Shown in pieces: positions 34,097 through 41,759 of a stretch of 64,000 nucleotides of DNA. A model generated the notes under the pieces. That model was not told where the DNA came from, did not search any database, and was given only the letters and a program-made list of their open reading frames with translations. The stretch comes from an uncultured Lachnospiraceae bacterium. Lineage in GTDB: Bacteria; Bacillota; Clostridia; Lachnospirales; Lachnospiraceae. A program made the position numbers and the translations under genes. Numbering within the stretch: position 1 is the first letter of the stretch; each line of letters opens with the position of its first letter. The stretch spans positions 1 to 64,000 of the forward strand of contig CAJTLB010000006.1 in assembly GCA_910577045.1 (NCBI GenBank). The letters are read 5' to 3'.

Positions 34097-34702
34097 ATGC
34101 AATATAATATTGATAAAATGAAGCAACAATTAAAACGGAAATTGGACAGTGAACGGTATGAACATACCATTAGTGTTGCTTATATAGCCGCAGCACTTGC
34201 TATGCGCCATGATTGTGATATAAAAAAGGCAGAAGTGGCTGGGCTTTTGCATGACTGTGCAAAATGTATCCCAGATGATACAAAATTAAATAAATGCCTT
34301 AAATATCATATTAGTATCACAGATATAGAACGAAGGAACCCATATTTACTTCACAATAAATTGGGGGCTTTTCTGGCTATGAACAAATATCATGTAGATG
34401 ATAAGGATATTATTAATGCGATTCTTTATCATACTACTGCCAGGCCAGCTATGTCTATTCTAGAAAAAATAATATATATTGCTGATTATATTGAACCAGG
34501 CAGGACAAAAGCAGAACGGCTTGATGAAATTCGGCATATTTCTTTTGTAGATCTTGATTTAGCCATGTACATGATCCTCACAGATACATTAGAATATTTA
34601 AAGAAAAAGCAAAGAGAATATGATCCTATGTCTGAAAAAGCCTTTACTTACTATATGGCACTAAAGCAAGAAAAAGAGAATTTACTAAAAAAGGAGAACT
34701 GA
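34097..34702 (+). CDS. yqeK: HD-domain hydrolase YqeK (Ap4A hydrolase type)
   Basis: The 201-residue product has RYEHTISVAYIA, LLHDCAKCI (HD) and ILYHTTARPAMS, the metal-binding residues of the YqeK HD family. It is followed by the conserved IIYIADYIEPGR. Family members symmetrically hydrolyse diadenosine tetraphosphate. The start is ATG 34097 with GGGGAG 2-3 bp before it; the upstream GTG at 34064 lacks a site. It ends 2 bp before rsfS. Confidence 0.92.
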   Translation: MQYNIDKMKQQLKRKLDSERYEHTISVAYIAAALAMRHDCDIKKAEVAGLLHDCAKCIPDDTKLNKCLKYHISITDIERRNPYLLHNKLGAFLAMNKYHVDDKDIINAILYHTTARPAMSILEKIIYIADYIEPGRTKAERLDEIRHISFVDLDLAMYMILTDTLEYLKKKQREYDPMSEKAFTYYMALKQEKENLLKKEN

Positions 34703-34704
34703 AC

Positions 34705-35052
34705 ATGACGTCAAAAAATAAAGCAAAAGTGGCCTATCATGCACTAGCCAATAAAAAAGGCGATGATATTAAAATTATTGGCATATCAAAAATATCTGTA
34801 TTAGCAGATTATTTTATTATAGCAAGCGGCAATAATAAAAACCAAGTACAAGCAATGGCTGATCATGTGCAAGAAGAACTTCAAAAATCAGAAATAGAAG
34901 TACGGCAAATAGAAGGTTATCAAAGTGGAAATTGGATTCTTATGGATTATGGCGATATAATTATCCATATTTTTTCAAGTGATGACCGCTTATTCTATGA
35001 TTTAGAACGAATTTGGAGAGATGGGACAGGAATTTGTGTAGAAGAACTATAA
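34705..35052 (+). CDS. rsfS: Ribosomal silencing factor RsfS
   Basis: The 115-residue product has ADYFIIASGNNKNQVQAMAD and GNWILMDYGDIIIHIF with DLERIW at the end, the RsfS/Iojap signature. It binds L14 and blocks subunit joining when nutrients are short. AAGGAGAAC precedes ATG 34705. It is the last gene of the obg-nadD run. Confidence 0.95.
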   Translation: MTSKNKAKVAYHALANKKGDDIKIIGISKISVLADYFIIASGNNKNQVQAMADHVQEELQKSEIEVRQIEGYQSGNWILMDYGDIIIHIFSSDDRLFYDLERIWRDGTGICVEEL

Positions 35053-35108
35053 GGCATAAAAAATAAAATCATTCTCTTATAGATGAAAAAATATAATTTT
35101 AAATAACA

Positions 35109-35194
35109 GGGCTGTTGTAAAATGGTAAATTGATACAATATGGAGTATATATAATATTTATTATATTGTATAAAATTCTACTTTGCAACAGCCC
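35109..35194. repeat. 86-bp palindromic element / bidirectional terminator
   Basis: GGGCTGTTG (35109-35117) and CAACAGCCC (35186-35194) bound an imperfect palindrome whose arms match over about 30 bp (GGGCTGTTGYAAARTRG, then ATACAATAT), followed by ATTTTT. It lies between the convergent ends of rsfS and lexA and would terminate both. The size and the IS-like end sequence also fit a MITE or a remnant of IS ends. Confidence 0.6.
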
Positions 35195-35219
35195 ATTTTT
35201 AATCCTAACTATTTTATGG

Positions 35220-35840
35220 CTAAATAATATGTTTTCTATATAAACTAATAACTTTTCCTAAAATTTCTACTTTGTCTGCAATAATAGGTTCCATAAAATC
35301 ATTTTCTGGTTGTAACCTGTAATGGTCATCTTCCTTATAAAAACGTTTTACAGTAACAGAATCGTCTAATAGAGCAACTACAACATCTCCATTTTCAGCA
35401 GTATTTTGACGTTCTACTACAATTTGATCCCCATCTAAAATCCCCATATTTATCATACTATTACCAGTGACAATTAACATAAAAAGCTCTTTATCTGGTA
35501 AATCATGCGTAGGAAGGGGAAAGTAACCATTTATATTTTCTACTGCCAATAATGGTTCTCCAGCAGCAACCTTACCTACTACAGGAATACTAATAACATC
35601 ACAACGGCAGCAATTAAATGCGTCATCTAAGATTTCAATTGCCCTTGGCTTGGTAGGATCTCTTCTAATATATCCATTTCTTTCTAAAGTTTCTAAATGA
35701 GAATGGACAGAAGAAGTGGATTTTAAATGGACTGCTTCACAAATATCCCTAACAGATGGCGGATATCCTTTTGTCATAATCTGTGATTTTATATAATCAA
35801 GAATTTCTTTCTGTTTAGCGCTAATTTTTCCTTGAGCCAT
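35220..35840 (-). CDS. lexA: LexA SOS repressor
   Basis: The 206-residue product has an N-terminal winged helix (SAKQKEILDYIK, GYPPSVRDICEAVHLKSTSS). The autocleavage region is VAAGEPL, with Ala93-Gly94 as the scissile bond, and the catalytic residues are Ser128 (GNSMINMG) and Lys165 (VTVKRF). It represses DNA-damage genes until RecA filaments trigger self-cleavage. It is divergent from a yneA-like gene across a 197-bp region with four LexA-type boxes, the classical Firmicute arrangement, so it presumably controls both itself and its neighbour. Confidence 0.97.
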   Translation of the reverse strand: MAQGKISAKQKEILDYIKSQIMTKGYPPSVRDICEAVHLKSTSSVHSHLETLERNGYIRRDPTKPRAIEILDDAFNCCRCDVISIPVVGKVAAGEPLLAVENINGYFPLPTHDLPDKELFMLIVTGNSMINMGILDGDQIVVERQNTAENGDVVVALLDDSVTVKRFYKEDDHYRLQPENDFMEPIIADKVEILGKVISLYRKHII

Positions 35841-35918
35841 ATCATAATACCTCCTCTAATTAATTTATTAGTTTAATAATGTCTTATTTCTATTTTATCA
35901 TAGAATTCTAAAAATTGC

Positions 35919-36015
35919 AAACAGATGTTTTCGAAAATTTGTTTGTAATTTTCTTGACAAACATGCGTTTGCATATTATAATACCAATAGAACGTGCGTT
36001 TGCGAACATATTTTC
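35919..36015. promoter_or_regulatory. Divergent lexA/yneA control region with four LexA boxes
   Basis: Dyads resembling the Gram-positive LexA box (GAACnnnnGTTY) lie at 35919-35930 (AAACAGATGTTT), 35959-35970 (AAACATGCGTTT), 35990-36001 (GAACGTGCGTTT) and 36004-36015 (GAACATATTTTC). A promoter reading right has TTGACA (35954-35959), 17 bp, and TATAAT (35977-35982). One box overlaps its -35, and the next two sit at and just after the start site, so LexA should block it tightly. The leftmost box is nearer lexA. Confidence 0.8.
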
Positions 36016-36037
36016 TCGTAGGAGGTATTAACAGAAA

Positions 36038-36358
36038 ATGAAATATTTCAAGCGTTTTATTATTAAAAATAGGATAATTATATTGTTTATTCTAGTTGCT
36101 ATATTTCTTTCTGGATTCTTTTTTTTACACGCATTTGCAAGAGATAATAGCAAACCAGCTTATTATAAATATTATACCAGCATTGAAATAAAAGCAGGAG
36201 ATACTTTATGGTCCATTGCCTACCAATATGCCAACGAAAAATATATATCCGTAGAAGATTATATTGAAGAATTAAAATATATGAATTGTTTATCTTCTGA
36301 TCAGATTATTGAAGGATGTTATTTAACGATCAGTTATTATTCAGAAGAATATAAATAA
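36038..36358 (+). CDS. YneA-like SOS cell-division inhibitor with LysM domain
   Basis: The 106-residue protein has one N-terminal transmembrane helix (about residues 13-32). A LysM motif follows (SIEIKAGDTLWSIAYQYA, then IIEGCYLTISY). Size, topology and position opposite lexA match B. subtilis YneA, which delays septation during the SOS response. AGGAGG precedes ATG 36038. The LexA boxes over its promoter support SOS control. The name is by synteny and architecture, not by strong sequence identity. Confidence 0.8.
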   Translation: MKYFKRFIIKNRIIILFILVAIFLSGFFFLHAFARDNSKPAYYKYYTSIEIKAGDTLWSIAYQYANEKYISVEDYIEELKYMNCLSSDQIIEGCYLTISYYSEEYK

Positions 36359-36361
36359 TAT

Positions 36362-37840
36362 TTAATGATATAATTTTTTCGTTTCATATCGTGGTTCACA
36401 GGTTACTTGAATACCTAACCGTTTTAATGTTTTTAAATCTACTTGTGAAAGCATAACGGAACTGTGAAGCTGCAATCCTTTTAATTTAGAAAGTTGTTCC
36501 ATAGCTAACCTAGCATCTGGGCTTGAAACAGCGCTAATTGATAATGCAATGAGTACTTCGTCTGTATGCAGCCTTGGATTGTGGCTTCCCAGATATGCAG
36601 TCTTTAGTTTTTGGATTGGCTCAATTGCCTCTGGAGAAATTACATGCTTTGGATGTGGGATTCCACCAAGTTCTTTTAAAGCATTTAATAATAAAGAAGC
36701 AGATGCGCCTAAAAGATGAGAAGTTTTTCCTGTAATAATCCTTCCATCTAAAAGCTCAATTGCTGCGGCAGGAGCATTTGTTTCTTTGGCACGCTCATTT
36801 GCATAAATGGTGACAAGCCTATCGTTTTCCGTAATATTGGCCTGTTTCATTAACAATTCAATTTTATAAATGCAAGAAGTATCTGCCCTGCCTGTTAAAA
36901 CATCTGCTTTTGCCTGGTAATATCGGCGTATAATTTCTTGACGGGAAGCCTTTTGGCATATCTGGTCATTAATAATACAATTCCCAGCCATATTAACTCC
37001 CATATCAGTAGGAGATTTATAAGGGCTTGTTTTAAAAATACGTTCAAAAATAGCATTTAATACAGGGAAAATTTCTACATCTCTGTTATAATTTACAGTG
37101 GTAATGCCATATGCTTCTAAATGAAATGGATCAATCATATTGACATCATTAATATCTGCTGTAGCGGCTTCATAAGCAATATTAACTGGATGGCGGAGTG
37201 GGAGATTCCAAACAGGGAATGTTTCAAATTTTGCATACCCAGCCCGGATTCCACGTTTATGTTCATGATAAAGCTGTGATAAACAAGTTGCCATTTTTCC
37301 GCTTCCTGGGCCTGGTGCTGTAATAACAACAAGGGGCCTTGTAGTTTCTATATAATCATTTCTTCCAAAACCTTCATCACTTACAATTAATGGAATATTA
37401 GAAGGATAACCTTCAATTACATAATGGGTATAAACCCTTATGCCAGCGTTCATTAACTTTTCACGGAACATGTCGGCACTATACTGCCCAGAATATTGTG
37501 TAATTACAACGCTTCCAACATATAAGTTCCTATCACGGAACACATCAATAAGACGAAGCACATCTTCATCATAGGTAATGCCTAAATCGCCCCTAATTTT
37601 ATTTTTTTCAATATCCCCAGCACTAATTACAATAACTATTTCAGCTTGGTCAGATAACGCACTTAACATATTTAATTTACTGTCTGGCGCAAAACCAGGC
37701 AATACACGGGAAGCGTGATAATCATCAAATAATTTCCCGCCAAATTCCAAATATAGCTTATTGTCAAATTGATTAATTCTCTCACGGATATGCTGTGATT
37801 GTAATGTTACATATTTTTCATTGTCAAATCCTATTTTCAT
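36362..37840 (-). CDS. DUF1846 family protein
   Basis: A 492-residue cytosolic protein of the DUF1846 family (PF08903): MKIGFDNEKYVTLQSQHIRE at the start, PGFAPDSKLNML, VVITAPGPGSGKMATCLSQL near residue 180, and GVNMAGNCIINDQ later. The GPGSGKMAT stretch looks like a nucleotide-binding loop. The function is unknown. The ATG at 37840 is preferred because the family begins at MKIGF and GAGGAG lies 12 bp before it; an in-frame ATG at 37870 has no ribosome site. It converges with the yneA-like gene, leaving only 3 bp. Confidence 0.88.
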   Translation of the reverse strand: MKIGFDNEKYVTLQSQHIRERINQFDNKLYLEFGGKLFDDYHASRVLPGFAPDSKLNMLSALSDQAEIVIVISAGDIEKNKIRGDLGITYDEDVLRLIDVFRDRNLYVGSVVITQYSGQYSADMFREKLMNAGIRVYTHYVIEGYPSNIPLIVSDEGFGRNDYIETTRPLVVITAPGPGSGKMATCLSQLYHEHKRGIRAGYAKFETFPVWNLPLRHPVNIAYEAATADINDVNMIDPFHLEAYGITTVNYNRDVEIFPVLNAIFERIFKTSPYKSPTDMGVNMAGNCIINDQICQKASRQEIIRRYYQAKADVLTGRADTSCIYKIELLMKQANITENDRLVTIYANERAKETNAPAAAIELLDGRIITGKTSHLLGASASLLLNALKELGGIPHPKHVISPEAIEPIQKLKTAYLGSHNPRLHTDEVLIALSISAVSSPDARLAMEQLSKLKGLQLHSSVMLSQVDLKTLKRLGIQVTCEPRYETKKLYH

Positions 37841-37939
37841 TTCTTTTGTTTTCTCCTCATCTATTTTCATGCTATATGATATTTTACCATTTACTTTAGA
37901 GAAAAACCATTCCCTTTTTAAAATATTTTTAAATCTATA

Positions 37940-37968
37940 TTGATAAAAGATAAAAAAACAGGTAGAAT
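37940..37968 (+). promoter_or_regulatory. Promoter of the small wall-binding protein
   Basis: TTGATA (37940-37945), a 17-bp spacer and TAGAAT (37963-37968) lie 33 bp before the ATG at 38002. Confidence 0.65.
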
Positions 37969-38001
37969 AATACTGAGTATAACAACCAAAGGAGGCATGT
38001 T

Positions 38002-38448
38002 ATGAAACTTATGAAGCAAATTACCAAAGGATTAATTGCTAGTGCGCTATGTACTGGAATCTTATTTTCAAGGCTCCAAGGAAGCTCCGCAGCAGAAGGC
38101 GGCTGGCAGGAGACTGTAAATGGCTATAAATATCTATTAGAAGATGGTACTTACCAGACAGGGTGGTTCCAAGAAAATGGTGAAACATACTTTTTTGATA
38201 AAGAAGGCCTTATGTGGACAGATACTGTTAAAATTGGCGACTTATATTATTATTTTAATACAAAAGAAGATGGCAATGAAGGCGCTATGCAGACAGGAGT
38301 GGTACGTATCCATGGAAAATTATTTTTATTTGATGCAAATGGAGTCTGTGTAGAGAGTACATATGGAAAACAAATGCCTATTGCATATTCTACATTCGAT
38401 GCAGAAGGAAATTATATTTCCCATATTCATATGATGAGAGAGTTTTAA
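38002..38448 (+). CDS. Small secreted cell-wall-binding-repeat protein
   Basis: The 148-residue product has a signal peptide (KQITKGLIASALCTGILF, cleavage probably after SSA near residue 30). It then has choline/wall-binding repeats: GYKYLLEDGTYQTGWFQENG, ETYFFDKEGLM, LYYYFNTKEDG and GKLFLFDANGV. It carries no catalytic domain, so it may be a wall-bound accessory protein. AAGGAGG precedes the ATG. It is the last + strand gene before the chromosome switches to mainly - strand genes. Confidence 0.82.
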   Translation: MKLMKQITKGLIASALCTGILFSRLQGSSAAEGGWQETVNGYKYLLEDGTYQTGWFQENGETYFFDKEGLMWTDTVKIGDLYYYFNTKEDGNEGAMQTGVVRIHGKLFLFDANGVCVESTYGKQMPIAYSTFDAEGNYISHIHMMREF

Positions 38449-38512
38449 CCCCTTGTTTTTAACATCGACAATAAGACAAGTGGATTAAAACACATTAGGG
38501 ATTAATAAATAG

Positions 38513-38556
38513 GATAGAACAGATTTCTAAAAAAACAGATTTCCGTTCTATCTTTA
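38513..38556. terminator. Bidirectional terminator
   Basis: GATAGAAC (38513-38520) and GTTCTATC (38545-38552) form a perfect 8-bp stem, with T-rich sequence to the right and A/T-rich to the left. It lies between the converging wall-protein gene and the xer gene. Confidence 0.6.
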
Positions 38557-38558
38557 TT

Positions 38559-39629
38559 TTATATTGTCTCTTTTGATTTTGAGCGTTCTCGTAATTTTAC
38601 TTGTGATGCAGCACGGCGTTTTTCATCACTTACCGCTACATAATGTGCCCTAGTAGTATTAACATCTTTATGCCCAAGTGTTTCTGCAACTAGAAAGATA
38701 TCCCCAGTTTCATCATAAAGGGCAGTTCCATAGGTACTTCGTAATTTATGAGGGGTAATTTTCTTTACTGTTGTTACAAGGCGGGCATATTTTTTCACTA
38801 AACGTTCAATAGAACGGACAGATAGCCTAGTAAGGTTAGTAGAAATAAACAATGCTTGTTCATGCCCACTTAACGGTTCTTTTTTATATCTATCTTCTTC
38901 TAAATAAATAAGTAATGCTTCAGCAACTTCATCACTAAAATAAATTAGTGCTTCGTTTCCTCCTTTCCTTGTAATTTTCATAGTATTATTCCGAAAATCA
39001 ATATCTAAAAGATCAAGCCCTACACATTCGCTAACGCGGATTCCTGTGCCAAGCAGGAGAGTAAGCAAAGCAACATCACGCAATTTTGTTTGCCTGTGCC
39101 ATTCTGATTGTTTTTTAGTAAGTTTTGCACCAGATTCAGCCTCATCTAAAAATAACGCAATTTCATCTGGCTCAAAACGGATAATCGTTTTTTCTTTGAT
39201 TTTTGGTGCATCTACTTGAGCGACAGGATTTACATTGATAATTTTTCGTTTATGGTAATATTCAAAAAAACTTTTTAAAGAGGAGAGTTTCCTTGCTTTT
39301 CCAGCATCATTATTTGTATACAAATGCCCATCTTTATGATAAGCTTCCAGAAAAGATAAATATTCTTCAATATCTGTAGAATCAATTTGTTCTAAAATAC
39401 TGACTGGAAGAGAACGAATGTTTTTGTTTGCAAAATAAGGATTATTTTCCTTTAAAAAAAAGAAAAAAGTATTTAAGTCATACGCATAATTTTTTCTGGT
39501 ATTTGTAGATTTCCGAATTTCTAAAGACCGAAAATATTCCCCACAAAAAATAGGGAGTTCTTTTAAATGTTCACGGATTTTTTCAATATTTTTTAAATCT
39601 AATTGTTGCCGATAAGTAAGGTTTTCCAT
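38559..39629 (-). CDS. XerS-like tyrosine recombinase
   Basis: The 356-residue protein is the same size as streptococcal XerS and longer than XerC/XerD (about 300). An N-terminal SAM-like core-binding domain (about 25-135) precedes a complete catalytic set: Arg198 (GTGIRVSE), Lys222 (TRKGG), His294 and Arg297 (HKLRSTYG), His320 (LGHKDVNTT) and Tyr330 (RAHY). The start is ATG 39629, with AAAGGA upstream; a TTG seven codons earlier is part of that site. No phage or transposon genes surround it, and a dif-like palindrome lies 91 bp upstream. It is therefore proposed as a chromosome-dimer resolvase rather than a phage integrase. This is inference; XerC or XerD identity cannot be excluded. Confidence 0.8.
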   Translation of the reverse strand: MENLTYRQQLDLKNIEKIREHLKELPIFCGEYFRSLEIRKSTNTRKNYAYDLNTFFFFLKENNPYFANKNIRSLPVSILEQIDSTDIEEYLSFLEAYHKDGHLYTNNDAGKARKLSSLKSFFEYYHKRKIINVNPVAQVDAPKIKEKTIIRFEPDEIALFLDEAESGAKLTKKQSEWHRQTKLRDVALLTLLLGTGIRVSECVGLDLLDIDFRNNTMKITRKGGNEALIYFSDEVAEALLIYLEEDRYKKEPLSGHEQALFISTNLTRLSVRSIERLVKKYARLVTTVKKITPHKLRSTYGTALYDETGDIFLVAETLGHKDVNTTRAHYVAVSDEKRRAASQVKLRERSKSKETI

Positions 39630-39719
39630 AAAAATAACACATCCTTTCAAAAAAGTAAATTTATTAAATAATAATGAATAATATAATATATAACATTATA
39701 AAAATAACTTTTTTGCTAT

Positions 39720-39753
39720 AACATGACGTAAAATATAGATTTTGCGACATGTT
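39720..39753. other. dif-like palindrome, candidate Xer site
   Basis: AACATGACGTAAAAT and ATTTTGCGACATGTT are inverted arms (13 of 15 match) around ATAG. Read as a Xer site, 39723-39750 is 11 + 6 + 11 bp: ATGACGTAAAA, TATAGA, TTTTGCGACAT. It lies between the XerS-like gene and ttcA. It has no T tract on either side, which argues against a terminator. It does not match the classic XerCD dif consensus closely. Confidence 0.5.
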
Positions 39754-39769
39754 GTATTTATAACCCCAA

Positions 39770-40501
39770 CTACTCTTCCTTTTTGGCACACGGCCACCCT
39801 TTTATATTCCCATCTTTCACAGCATGAAAAAACCTTTCTTTTACACCAGGGTTTTCTTGGTTTAATTGGCGGATTAATTGTTTTGCATATTCACGTTTTG
39901 TATTGCCGTCCATTGGGCATGGGCTTTTTACAACAGGTAATTGGTATTTATTTTGGAATCCAATAATATCAGTTTCATATAGGTACATTAATGGACGGAT
40001 CACAGTAAGCTTCATTCGATCTAAATATGTATATGGAGAAAAAGAATGAAACCTTCCTTCATAGATTAAAGAAAGCATCATTGTTTCAATAATATCGTCC
40101 TTATGGTGTGCATAAGCGACTTTATTACAGCCTAACTCTTCTGCTTTATTATTTAATGCCCCTTTCCGCATTTTGGCACACAAAGAACACGGATTAGATT
40201 CTTTCCGTTGTTCAAATATAATTTGTGAAATTTCTGTTTTTACTATTGTATATGGCACCATTAATTTTTGGCAAAGTTCTTGTACCTTAACAATATCTAA
40301 ATTTTGGAAACCAAGATCAACTGTAATTGCTTCTATAGTAAATTTCTTTGGATAAAAACGCATAAGCCCATGCAAAGCATATAAAAGCGTTAAACTATCT
40401 TTTCCTCCAGAAATACCTACAGCAATTTTATCTCCATCTTCTATCATGGAATAATCATCAATGGCTTTTCTTGTATAGCTGTATAATTGTTGTAGTTTCA
40501 T
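39770..40501 (-). CDS. ttcA: TtcA-family tRNA 2-thiocytidine synthetase
   Basis: The 243-residue PP-loop ATPase has AVGISGGKDSLTLLYAL (SGGKDS, about 30-35), NPCSLCAKMRKGAL (CxxC) and KVAYAHHKDDIIETM, with SPCPMDG near the end. The family thiolates C32 of certain tRNAs using an iron-sulfur cluster held by the cysteines. It is transcribed toward the dif-like site. Close relatives include TtuA-like proteins, so the exact target base is not certain. Confidence 0.85.
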   Translation of the reverse strand: MKLQQLYSYTRKAIDDYSMIEDGDKIAVGISGGKDSLTLLYALHGLMRFYPKKFTIEAITVDLGFQNLDIVKVQELCQKLMVPYTIVKTEISQIIFEQRKESNPCSLCAKMRKGALNNKAEELGCNKVAYAHHKDDIIETMMLSLIYEGRFHSFSPYTYLDRMKLTVIRPLMYLYETDIIGFQNKYQLPVVKSPCPMDGNTKREYAKQLIRQLNQENPGVKERFFHAVKDGNIKGWPCAKKEE

Positions 40502-40682
40502 TTAATACCTCATTAGCACTACTTTCCCATTTTTATTTATTATACAAAAAATTCTTGTTATTTACAAGAGTTTTATTTAAAATATTCATATCTCTGTGAC
40601 AAATGTCATAATAAACAAGGAATATTTTCACTATTCTTTTTCTTATTTTTTTTGTATGATACTAACATCAGCAAAGGAAATG

Positions 40683-40711
40683 TTGACAGAGACCATGTAA
40701 AAGCTTTATAC
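40683..40711 (+). promoter_or_regulatory. Promoter of the membrane/zinc-ribbon operon
   Basis: TTGACA (40683-40688), a 17-bp spacer and TTATAC (40706-40711). The start would be near 40718, leaving a leader of about 55 nt. A TGACA-AA-TGTCA dyad lies further upstream (40597-40608). Confidence 0.7.
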
Positions 40712-40772
40712 TTGTAGTATAGCTGTTTGATACTTTAATACGGCAAATACAAACAAGGAGGATATAAGGGTT

Positions 40773-41195
40773 ATGCAAAAAACAAAAGCAGGAATATCAG
40801 TAGGTCTTATGGCGGCATTGGTGTATTTTTTTGGAATCATCAGTATAACGCCGATGATATTGCTGGCAGGGTATGTTATTGTACGGGAAGATGACGAATG
40901 GTTAAAAAAATCTGCTGTAAAAGCGCTAATGATTGTTGTAATTTATTATATTGTTAGCGGGATACTTGGACTGGGGGATAATATTTTTGCATTTTTTAAT
41001 TATTTCCTAGGCATTATTTACAGTAACAAAGAAAAATATCTTTACATGGACTACCCTATGTCATTTGACAGCTTTATTATCAATCTTGTATCCCTGGTTA
41101 AAAATTTACTGCTGCTTATTCTTGGGTTTAAAGCATTTGCACAAAAATCTATTAAGCTGCCCATGGTTGACCAATTTATTAACAAACATATGTAA
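40773..41195 (+). CDS. Four-helix membrane protein of unknown function
   Basis: The 140-residue product has hydrophobic segments at about 10-32, 49-70, 75-85 and 103-122. The opening MQKTKAGISVGLMAALVYFF and the WLKKSAVKAL loop recall small DUF4870-like membrane proteins, though the match is not firm. AAGGAGG precedes the ATG. It is 11 bp before a zinc-ribbon protein gene and shares its transcript. The pair is isolated on the + strand inside a - strand region. Confidence 0.6.
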   Translation: MQKTKAGISVGLMAALVYFFGIISITPMILLAGYVIVREDDEWLKKSAVKALMIVVIYYIVSGILGLGDNIFAFFNYFLGIIYSNKEKYLYMDYPMSFDSFIINLVSLVKNLLLLILGFKAFAQKSIKLPMVDQFINKHM

Positions 41196-41206
41196 GGAGG
41201 ATTTTT

Positions 41207-41650
41207 ATGGACTTTTTTAACAAATTAGCAGAAACTATTACTGACACAGGCAAAGTTGTTGCACAGAAAGCAAAAGATGTTGCAGAAGTTTCTAGAATAA
41301 CAAATCAAATTTCTGTAGAGGAAAGCCGTATTAATGCCGCTTATCTTTCCATTGGGAAACGTTTTTATGAAGAAAATGCTGGAGAGGTAATGGAAGCTTA
41401 TATTCAGGATTTTTCAGTGATTACAGAATCAAAAGCTAAAATCCAAAGCTTAAAAGAACAATTAAAACATTTAAAAGGCGTATTTAAGTGCCCACAATGT
41501 GGTGCCGAAGTACCTGCAAGTTCTGCATTTTGTAGTTCCTGTGGAGCAAAATTAATAGTAGAAGAACCAAAGGAAGAAAATGTAGTAGATGCAGAAGAAC
41601 CTGTAGAAGAACCAAAAACACAAACTACAGAAGAACATACCGAAGGTTAA
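41207..41650 (+). CDS. Zinc-ribbon domain protein
   Basis: The 147-residue protein has a helical N-terminal half (MDFFNKLAETITDTGKVVAQ and on), then a zinc ribbon FKCPQCGAEVPASSAFCSSC with a second CxxC, and a Glu/Pro/Thr-rich tail of about 35 residues. The coiled, amphipathic N terminus may contact the membrane protein encoded upstream. AAGGAGG precedes ATG 41207. Function unknown. A strong terminator follows. Confidence 0.75.
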   Translation: MDFFNKLAETITDTGKVVAQKAKDVAEVSRITNQISVEESRINAAYLSIGKRFYEENAGEVMEAYIQDFSVITESKAKIQSLKEQLKHLKGVFKCPQCGAEVPASSAFCSSCGAKLIVEEPKEENVVDAEEPVEEPKTQTTEEHTEG

Positions 41651-41676
41651 AAATTATTGATATAATGCAGACAAAT

Positions 41677-41719
41677 ATAAGGGTTCCGAAAAACATCTAT
41701 TATTTTTCGGAACCCTTAT
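41677..41719. terminator. Strong bidirectional terminator
   Basis: ATAAGGGTTCCGAAAAA and TTTTTCGGAACCCTTAT form a perfect 17-bp stem with a 9-nt loop. It serves both the zinc-ribbon gene and the converging dehydrogenase gene. Confidence 0.9.
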
Positions 41720-41759
41720 ATTTTCTTTCTTTACTTATAAATAAAGTAATATTGTTCTA

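Noticed and set aside
38559..39629. Recombinase as a prophage or transposon integrase
   Set aside because: No phage, transfer or excisionase genes are nearby, and the flanks are ordinary chromosomal genes.
39720..39753. The palindrome as the ttcA terminator
   Set aside because: The stem is long, but no T tract follows it in the direction of ttcA, and its 11+6+11 layout fits a Xer site better.
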